Both the position numbers and the translations under genes were made by a program. This document shows positions 6,085-11,334 of a stretch of 11,334 nucleotides of DNA, one piece after another. The notes beneath the pieces were generated by a model that did no database searches, was not told where the DNA came from, and saw only the letters and a program-made list of their open reading frames with translations. Source of the stretch: Flavobacteriales bacterium UBA1937 (GTDB lineage Bacteria > Bacteroidota > Bacteroidia > Flavobacteriales > Weeksellaceae); the NCBI GenBank assembly GCA_002337005.1, contig DDFD01000090.1:1-11334 (forward strand), read 5' to 3'. The first letter of the stretch is position 1. Each line of letters opens with the position of its first letter.

Positions 6085-6132
6085 ATTTGATATTTTTAGA
6101 AACAATTCAAGAGAAAAACCGACTTATAGAAA

Positions 6133-6672
6133 GTGAAAAAGCTATTTGCAACTATTCGAATCATTTTTTTAAACCTGAAAAGATTAAGCCTTAGAAATCT
6201 TTTCAAGTTATTCTCTGCAGTGCTATCTCATCCTCTTTTTTCTATTCTCACTTTTTGGGGAACGGTGAAAACGTATGCCATTTCCGAGAAATTATTTCCC
6301 ATTACGCACAGCACAGATGGTGCAGGAAATGCTTTCAGACACGCTCTTTGGAACTGTTTAATTATGATGTATTGCTGTAAGATTTCTTCCGCTGAAAAAT
6401 CTCTACATTGGTCTAAAAAAATAACCGACTTGCACGAAGACTTATTTCCCAATGAACCCTTACAAACCAAAATGGATTTACATAACAATGAAATCGGGAG
6501 ACAGTATTTTATGAGTTTACTACCTGGTATCCATCGTCAATTTTTTGAAACCAGTTTTTTTGTAGATAAACTTCTAGAGCTTACTAAAAACATTATCATT
6601 TTAGAAAAAGAAGACCAAGAAATTGGTTTCGAATTGGTAAAATTAGAAGAAAAAAGAGAAACTTTAGTTTAA
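6133..6672 (+). CDS. Uncharacterised protein resembling DUF6973
   Basis: A 179-residue protein of unknown function. Its N-terminal 45 residues are basic and hydrophobic (KKLFATIRIIFLNLKRLSL start) and could lie on or in the membrane. Three polar motifs follow that I recognise from DUF6973-type proteins: GNAFRHALWN (65-74), LHEDLF (100-105) and MDLHNNEIGR (114-123). The spaced His, Glu, Asp and Asn residues look like a metal-binding or catalytic site, with enzyme activity inferred only. The end is charged and helical. Translation begins at GTG 6133: an in-frame TAG lies at 6127-6129, and there is no better start downstream. Possible promoter boxes in the 108-nt gap after accD are weak (TTG 6068-6070, TATTTTTA 6091-6098). 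The last 23 nt of coding sequence form half of a terminator hairpin. Confidence 0.72.
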   Translation: MKKLFATIRIIFLNLKRLSLRNLFKLFSAVLSHPLFSILTFWGTVKTYAISEKLFPITHSTDGAGNAFRHALWNCLIMMYCCKISSAEKSLHWSKKITDLHEDLFPNEPLQTKMDLHNNEIGRQYFMSLLPGIHRQFFETSFFVDKLLELTKNIIILEKEDQEIGFELVKLEEKRETLV

Positions 6673-6686
6673 AGTCTCTCTTTTTT
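6650..6686. terminator. Two-way terminator between convergent genes, overlapping a coding end
   Basis: Outer arms 6650-6659 and 6677-6686 (six A-T pairs, then GAGA/TCTC) and inner arms 6661-6665 and 6671-6675 form a 15-bp stem with one A-C mismatch and a 5-nt loop. T-runs are at the 3' side in both directions, so it can stop the rightward gene ending at 6672 and the leftward manC ending at 6690. Its left arm is coding sequence of the rightward gene. Confidence 0.8.
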
Positions 6687-6689
6687 AAT

Positions 6690-7766
6690 TTACATATATT
6701 TTTCTCCCTTTTTGAAGTTTTTGAGGTCTAGAACATAATCTTTTATCATTTGATCATTTCCTCTAGGGCAAATAAGCAATGCTTTGTCAGTATCTACTAT
6801 TATGTAATCCTCTAAACCGTCTATAATAGCAGCTTTGCCTTTTTTAAGTCTTACAATATTATTTTTAGCATTATAAGTAAGTACAGATTTAGAATCTATA
6901 GAATTATTATCTTCATTTTTATCAGAATTTTCATAGACAGAAGTCCAAGTTCCTAAATCGCTCCAGCCTAGGTCTGCAGGAATTACATATACATTCTGAG
7001 CTTTTTCTAAAATCCCATTATCAATAGAAATTTTTTCTACTTTTGGATAAATCGTTTCTATACAAATCTTCTCTCTTTCAGAATTGTATTCACAATCTAA
7101 AAATTCCTGAGCCATTTCGGGTAAATATTCTGCAAATGCTTTTTGAATAGATTTTACATTCCAAACAAAAATTCCTGCGTTCCAAAGGAAATCACCCGTT
7201 TCTAAGAAAGATTTTGCAATCTCTAAACTAGGTTTTTCGGTAAAGGTTTTTACTTTGTAATAATCTTCTCCGCTTTTCTCTACAAACTGAATATAGCCGT
7301 AGCCTGTATCTGGTCTTGTAGGCGTAATACCTAATGTGATTAGCACATCTTTTTTACTCGCAATATCAAAAGCTAAATTTACTTTTTCTAGAAATACTTG
7401 TTCCTTTAAAATAAGATGATCTGCTGGTAAAACAATTATGTTGGCTTCAGGATTAGCACTCGCTATTTTATTCATCATATAGATGTTACAAGCTGCGGTA
7501 TTCTTCATTAAAGGTTCTCCTACAATATTTTCCAAAGGTAAATCTGGTAATTGCTGATGAGAAAGCTCTACATACTCTTGGTTTGTAATAACATATATAT
7601 TTTCAGTAGAAACTGTTTGTTTAATCCTATCAAAAGTCTGCTGAATCATCGTTCTGCCTGTTCCTAAAATATCTTGAAACTGTTTTGGGAATTTTTGAGT
7701 GGACATTGGCCAAAATCTGCTACCTATTCCACCTGCCATAATTACACAGTAGTTGTTCTTATTCAT
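6690..7766 (-). CDS. manC: Mannose-1-phosphate guanylyltransferase (GDP-mannose pyrophosphorylase)
   Basis: This cytoplasmic enzyme joins GTP and mannose-1-phosphate to form GDP-mannose, the donor for mannose and derived sugars (for example GDP-fucose) in lipopolysaccharide, capsule and protein O-glycans. The 358 residues cover one nucleotidyltransferase domain: the GTP loop AGGIGSRFWPMS (11-22) with FPKQF (26-30), PADH (114-117), FTEKP (175-179), WNAGIFVW (195-202) and DLGWSDLGTW (265-274). The C-terminal phosphomannose isomerase domain of bifunctional ManC/AlgA enzymes (about 480 residues) is absent, so only the pyrophosphorylase step is made here. The ATG is 5 nt after the stop of the sprT-like gene, so the two share a transcript. 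No sugar-modifying genes are adjacent, unlike dedicated polysaccharide clusters. Confidence 0.94.
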   Translation of the reverse strand: MNKNNYCVIMAGGIGSRFWPMSTQKFPKQFQDILGTGRTMIQQTFDRIKQTVSTENIYVITNQEYVELSHQQLPDLPLENIVGEPLMKNTAACNIYMMNKIASANPEANIIVLPADHLILKEQVFLEKVNLAFDIASKKDVLITLGITPTRPDTGYGYIQFVEKSGEDYYKVKTFTEKPSLEIAKSFLETGDFLWNAGIFVWNVKSIQKAFAEYLPEMAQEFLDCEYNSEREKICIETIYPKVEKISIDNGILEKAQNVYVIPADLGWSDLGTWTSVYENSDKNEDNNSIDSKSVLTYNAKNNIVRLKKGKAAIIDGLEDYIIVDTDKALLICPRGNDQMIKDYVLDLKNFKKGEKYM

Positions 7767-7771
7767 AGATT

Positions 7772-8353
7772 TTATAATTTCTCGACCTTACTAACGGATT
7801 TGAATAAGTATTGTTTTCCGCTAGAAAGATTTTTGCAAAGATAGCGTTTTTTAATTTTTTCTTTAATGATATATGTCTCTTCTCTGAAGATAAATTTTTC
7901 TCCTATTTCTAAGTTTTCTATATAGTAAAAACCATCTTCTTCTTTGTGAAAATACTTTACCAATTCTGGGCTTGCCATAAAATTAGCTTTCGGAGATTTC
8001 GAAAAATCCTTGATTATTAGTTTTAAATCTTCCTGATACGCTTCTAAACTTTCTAATAACATTTCTCGGAAAGTTTGCTTCCACTCTTGTCCGTGAGGAG
8101 AAATTCTTCTTCCATATTTCTCAAAAGCAATAAGATGTGCCAATTCGTGTGTCAAAACAAAGAAAAATAATTGTGGTTCTAAGGTTCCATTTATGGTGAT
8201 TTGATGAGAATTGTCGGGCATTTTTCTGTAATCTCCGAGCTTAGAATTTCTATTTCGAGTAATTTTTAGGTGACAATTGTAATTGCCAAACCATACCTTA
8301 AGAAAAGGAAGCGTGTTATTTGGTAAAAATTTTTCTAAAAGGTGTGCAGACAT
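7772..8353 (-). CDS. SprT-like zinc metalloprotease-fold protein
   Basis: The 193-residue product has the SprT zinc site: THELAHLIAF (68-77) with HExxH at 69-73, and the third ligand H87 in PHGQEWK (86-92). Relatives include E. coli SprT (165 residues) and the protease domain of eukaryotic Spartan, which digests DNA-protein crosslinks; the bacterial role is poorly known. The C-terminal half (about 130-193) keeps a short beta-rich segment ending in KRYLCKNLSSGKQYLF, but only one cysteine (C173) remains where SprT zinc ribbons have several, so the ribbon is probably lost or replaced. The ATG at 8353 is the first in frame and lies 31 nt downstream of the tolC terminator. I find no perfect promoter in that gap. 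It leads the manC transcript. Confidence 0.88.
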   Translation of the reverse strand: MSAHLLEKFLPNNTLPFLKVWFGNYNCHLKITRNRNSKLGDYRKMPDNSHQITINGTLEPQLFFFVLTHELAHLIAFEKYGRRISPHGQEWKQTFREMLLESLEAYQEDLKLIIKDFSKSPKANFMASPELVKYFHKEEDGFYYIENLEIGEKFIFREETYIIKEKIKKRYLCKNLSSGKQYLFKSVSKVEKL

Positions 8354-8384
8354 TATTGCATTTAAAGTTTAACAACACTAAATT

Positions 8385-8417
8385 AAAAAATCTCCATTAT
8401 AAAAATGAAGATTTTTT
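8385..8417 (-). terminator. Intrinsic terminator after the tolC-type gene
   Basis: Arms 8404-8417 and 8385-8398 form a 14-bp stem with a 5-nt loop. The pair at 8394/8408 is U-G in minus-strand RNA and a C-A mismatch in plus-strand RNA, matching leftward transcription. The stem ends in a run of six Us (8390-8385), followed by AAUU. Confidence 0.8.
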
Positions 8418-8449
8418 TAATAAACTATTGAATAATAAAAACAAATGTT

Positions 8450-9796
8450 TTACAAATTGTCTGTCAATGGAATTCCTGCATAGAAATTCAGTAATTTCAT
8501 ACTAAAAATATAATTGTATTTAGCCTGAGAAACGGTGCTCTGTGCATTTACATAATTATTTCTAGCATTGTTTAAATCGTAAATGGTAGATCTGCCTGCT
8601 TCGTAACTTTTCTCCGCAAATTCTAGCGCTAGCTTAGTAGATTTTTCTGCTTCTACTGCTGCCATAAAGTTTTCGTAGTTTGCATTAGCATCAAAATAAG
8701 CTTTTTGTACATCTTGTCTTACAGATAATTTTTGCTGTTCTAAGGTGTTTTTGGCAATATTTTCAGAAATTTTTGCTTGTTCTACCTGTAATTTAGAATT
8801 TCCTTTATTAAAAATAGGAATATTTAAACTTAATCCTAAATTTTGTCCGAAATTGTCTTTGTATTGTTTCATGAAATCATCCTGAGAAAGTCTATTTCCT
8901 TGACCATCAAAAACCCCTGAAAGTCTATTAAAATAAAAAGATCCAATTCCTGCACTTGCTGTAACTGTAGGCTGAAAAAGTGTTTTAGCAATTTCTATTT
9001 GTTTCTGAGCAGAAAGAATTCTAGTTTCGGCGGCCTTTACTTGAGGCTGATTTTCGTAAGCTGTATTGATAATATTGTCTGTAGAATTCAGTGGTGCTGC
9101 TAACATACTAGGCAAAGGAACTTCTTGTACATCAAAATTTTTAAATTCTTTTAATTGAAGAAGCATTGCCAAATTAAATAATGACCTTTCAATATCAATT
9201 TCAGCAGATTTTTGTCTTTGTTTTTCTCTGGCTAAACTTGCTGTAGCTTCTGCTTCTACAGTTTTAGCAGTGGTTCCTACTTCTGTAGTTATTTTGGCTC
9301 TGTTTAGCACTTTTTCTGCATTATTTACAGATTCGTCTGTAATTTTCTTTACTTCTTTATTCAATAAAATTTGAAGATAAAGCTGCGCCACCTGAAGAGA
9401 AACATCATTTTTAGTTTTCTCAGTATCTAGAAGAGAGGCTGTTAAATCATATTGAGATTTTTCTGCAGTTTTTTTTATTCTACCTCCATTATAGACCTGC
9501 ATATTAGCCCCTATATTTGCGCTGTTATTAAAATTATCATTACGCCCGATGCTTCCGGTAAAACCTTGTGTTTGCCCAAAACTAGCAGTATTACTTACAC
9601 TTCCCGAAACGGTAGGCAAATAATCGTTTTTAGCCATTGCTAAATTTTTGCTTTGGATATCGTTATTATATTGGTTATTGATTACCTGAAGGTTATTCTT
9701 CACGGCGTAATCTACGCACTCTCTAAGCGTCCATTTTTTTTGTGAAAAAACGAAAGTGCTTGCTAATAAAATTGATAGAAAAAAAAGACGTCTCAT
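8450..9796 (-). CDS. TolC-family outer-membrane factor
   Basis: A 448-residue exported protein of the TolC/OEP family, which forms trimeric outer-membrane channels with a long periplasmic alpha-helical barrel for efflux pumps or type I secretion. Residues 1-18 are a signal peptide (basic start, hydrophobic core, cleavage likely after VFS), and the mature end starts QKKWTLRECVDYA, the usual first helix of the family. Two OEP repeats follow, rich in long Ala/Gln/Glu/Lys helices; the second repeat ends with the recognisable YEAGRSTIYDLNNARNNY (398-415) and LLNFYAG near the C-terminus. It is an orphan: no membrane-fusion or inner-membrane pump gene lies beside it in this window, so its partner is encoded elsewhere or beyond the edge. 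The 117-nt gap upstream holds the preceding gene's terminator and no clear promoter. Confidence 0.94.
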   Translation of the reverse strand: MRRLFFLSILLASTFVFSQKKWTLRECVDYAVKNNLQVINNQYNNDIQSKNLAMAKNDYLPTVSGSVSNTASFGQTQGFTGSIGRNDNFNNSANIGANMQVYNGGRIKKTAEKSQYDLTASLLDTEKTKNDVSLQVAQLYLQILLNKEVKKITDESVNNAEKVLNRAKITTEVGTTAKTVEAEATASLAREKQRQKSAEIDIERSLFNLAMLLQLKEFKNFDVQEVPLPSMLAAPLNSTDNIINTAYENQPQVKAAETRILSAQKQIEIAKTLFQPTVTASAGIGSFYFNRLSGVFDGQGNRLSQDDFMKQYKDNFGQNLGLSLNIPIFNKGNSKLQVEQAKISENIAKNTLEQQKLSVRQDVQKAYFDANANYENFMAAVEAEKSTKLALEFAEKSYEAGRSTIYDLNNARNNYVNAQSTVSQAKYNYIFSMKLLNFYAGIPLTDNL

Positions 9797-9851
9797 TATT
9801 TGCTTTTGAGTGATAAGTAATGCTAATAGATAAAATGTTACAATTTTTATT

Positions 9852-9887
9852 AAAAAAATCAGAATAAAATTGCTTTTACTCTGATTT
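9852..9887 (-). terminator. Intrinsic terminator after the gapN-like gene
   Basis: Arms 9874-9887 and 9856-9869 form a 14-bp stem capped by the loop GCAA, which fits the stable GNRA tetraloop class. The pair at 9864/9879 is a G-U wobble only in minus-strand RNA. Seven Us follow in the minus direction (9858-9852). The hairpin starts 26 nt after the stop codon of the gapN-like gene. Confidence 0.85.
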
Positions 9888-9913
9888 CAGTTTCTAATTG
9901 AATTAAAAAAACA

Positions 9914-11334
9914 TTAAAACAAGAACTTGGTACTTAAGAAACTAGATTCTTGTTCAGACACTATATTGTTAAAAATATCTTTGTTTAGCTCATTGTCTTT
10001 GGTAGCCACCATTGTTCTAATAGAGAAAGAGCGCAGTGCATCTGGTACAGAAAGAGTACCTTCGGCAGAGTCTTTTCTCCCAGTAAAAGGAAAAACATCT
10101 GGTCCTCTTTGTGATTGTGTGTTTACGTTTACTCTAGAAACCAAATTCACAAAACCATCTACCATTTTGGCAATTTCTAAATGATTTTTACTAAAAATAC
10201 TTACCTGCTGCCCAAAGTCACTTTCAATCATATAATCTATAGGTTCTTGCAAATTTTTAAACGGAACTATAGGAACGATTGGCCCAAATTGCTCTATATG
10301 ATAAACCTTCATCTTTTCATTCACAGGATACAAAACCGTAGGCGCAAAAAGATTTCCTACAGACTGACCGCCCGTTTCGTTTACAATTTTTGCTCCGAAA
10401 TCCTCAGCATCTTTAATTAATCCATTTAGGAATTCTACTTTTCCATCTTCCGGAAGTGGCGTAATGGTAGGGTTATCCCAAGGCATTCCTACTTTTAGAG
10501 CATCTACTTTTGCACTAAATTTTTTGATGAATTCATCTGCAATATCTTCGTGTACAAAAAGAATTTTAAGCGCGGTACATCTTTGCCCATTAAAAGAAAG
10601 CGAACCAGCTACACACTCATCAACCGTAAGGTCTAAATCTGCATCTTTTAAGATAATCCCAGGATTTTTAGCATCAAGACCTAGAATAGAACGCAATCTG
10701 TTAACTTTCGGGTGTGCCTTTTTTAATTGGTCTGCTACTCTACTCGATGCAATCAAAGTAAGAACATTTATTTTCCCCGTATTCATCATAGGTTCTATTA
10801 CTTCTGCTCCTTTTCCGTAGATGTAATTTACCACCCCTTTCGGAAAACTTTTTTGTAAAGCCTTGCTTAGTGCATAGTGCAAAAGACAACCGTATTTTGG
10901 TGGTTTAAAAAGCACTACATTCCCCATAATTAATGCTGGAATAAGCAGCGTATATGTTTCATTAAGAGGATAATTATAAGGTCCAATACAAAGTGTAATT
11001 CCTAACGGAGAACGACGGATTTGCCCAATAATTCCACCTTCTATGGTAAATCTGGAGCTTCTTCGGTCCAGTTCTTTTAAAGCATTGATGGTATCATAAA
11101 TATAAGCCACGGTTCTATCAAATTCTTTTTCAGAATCGGCTCTGTTTTTCCCGATTTCCCACATTAGAAGTTGTACTACTTCTTCACGAAGACCAATCAT
11201 TTCCTTAATGAAATTTTCTACGTGTTTTATTCTTTCTTCTACCGAAAGTGTAGGCCAATAGCCGAAACCGTTGTCATAAGCTTTTTCTGCTGCATCTAAG
11301 CATTCCATCGCTTCATTGAGACCACCATTTGGGA
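9914..11334 (-). CDS. gapN: NADP-dependent glyceraldehyde-3-phosphate dehydrogenase-like aldehyde dehydrogenase (5' end outside window)
   Basis: An aldehyde dehydrogenase of the GapN-like group, which oxidises glyceraldehyde-3-phosphate to 3-phosphoglycerate and yields NADPH, bypassing the ATP-forming step of glycolysis (cytoplasm). The frame stays open to the window edge (at least 8 residues before Met at 11308), so the start is missing; 464 residues are seen from that Met. Motifs (counted from that Met): PYNYPLNE (110-117), the catalytic stretch SFNGQRCTALK (238-248) with nucleophile C244, QFGPIVPIVPF further on, and FTGRKDSAEGTLSV near the end. The position of the general-base glutamate is unusual: LGLDAKNP (209-216) replaces the common LELGGKNP. 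GapN identity rests on recalled similarity to Bacteroidota sequences; other aldehyde substrates are possible. Confidence 0.8.
   Translation of the reverse strand, partial: PNGGLNEAMECLDAAEKAYDNGFGYWPTLSVEERIKHVENFIKEMIGLREEVVQLLMWEIGKNRADSEKEFDRTVAYIYDTINALKELDRRSSRFTIEGGIIGQIRRSPLGITLCIGPYNYPLNETYTLLIPALIMGNVVLFKPPKYGCLLHYALSKALQKSFPKGVVNYIYGKGAEVIEPMMNTGKINVLTLIASSRVADQLKKAHPKVNRLRSILGLDAKNPGIILKDADLDLTVDECVAGSLSFNGQRCTALKILFVHEDIADEFIKKFSAKVDALKVGMPWDNPTITPLPEDGKVEFLNGLIKDAEDFGAKIVNETGGQSVGNLFAPTVLYPVNEKMKVYHIEQFGPIVPIVPFKNLQEPIDYMIESDFGQQVSIFSKNHLEIAKMVDGFVNLVSRVNVNTQSQRGPDVFPFTGRKDSAEGTLSVPDALRSFSIRTMVATKDNELNKDIFNNIVSEQESSFLSTKFLF

Noticed and set aside
8320..8505. 61-residue plus-strand open frame between the sprT-like and tolC-type genes
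   Set aside because: It overlaps the starts and ends of two well-supported minus-strand genes and runs through a terminator hairpin; its Lys/Asn/Phe-rich composition is what A/T-rich DNA gives by chance.
10181..10820. Plus-strand open frames of 79 and 118 residues opposite the gapN-like gene
   Set aside because: They are antisense shadows of a conserved enzyme, with no domain or leader signals.

Overview
The window looks like chromosomal DNA of a low-GC member of the Bacteroidota, class Flavobacteriia, most likely Weeksellaceae (Chryseobacterium/Cloacibacterium type). The reasons are: A/T-rich sequence; near absence of Shine-Dalgarno sites, with A-rich leaders instead; two close matches to the Bacteroidota promoter (TTTG, 17-21 nt spacer, TAnnTTTG); and protein types typical of the group (DUF3127 protein, AccD without zinc-ribbon cysteines, a CBS/ACT-like protein beside NAD kinase). 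Genus assignment is inference. I see no phage, insertion sequence, CRISPR array, tRNA or rRNA.

Left half, plus strand: a DUF3127 OB-fold-like protein ending in an SSB-like acidic tip (114-494); aat, leucyl/phenylalanyl-tRNA-protein transferase (571-1209); a compound imperfect hairpin that looks like a dispersed repeat (1247-1338); an EamA/DMT transporter (1356-2231); a CBS protein (true start 2408) followed by NAD kinase (TTG start 3095); class II fructose-bisphosphate aldolase (4034-5104) and accD (5173-6024); and a GTG-started protein resembling DUF6973 (6133-6672). Right half, minus strand, reading leftward: a GapN-like aldehyde dehydrogenase cut by the right edge (9914-11334), an orphan TolC-type outer-membrane factor (8450-9796), a SprT-like protein (7772-8353) and GDP-mannose pyrophosphorylase (6690-7766). 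The two halves converge at about 6680 on a two-way terminator.

Most genes are housekeeping. nadK makes NADP and gapN probably yields NADPH while oxidising glyceraldehyde-3-phosphate, one step from the aldolase; accD feeds fatty-acid synthesis, which consumes NADPH; manC feeds GDP-mannose to surface glycans. That metabolic grouping is inference.

The less ordinary signals are mostly non-coding: a candidate small RNA of about 70 nt on the minus strand between the EamA gene and the CBS gene, with its own promoter and terminator; an apparently leaderless CBS mRNA; terminator hairpins that sit only 11 and 17 nt before the next start codon (aat, accD); and hairpins whose G-U pairs form only in the transcribed direction. 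At protein level the best leads are the SSB-like tail on the DUF3127 protein, the replaced Glu motif in the GapN-like enzyme and the uncharacterised His/Asp/Asn-rich protein at 6133.
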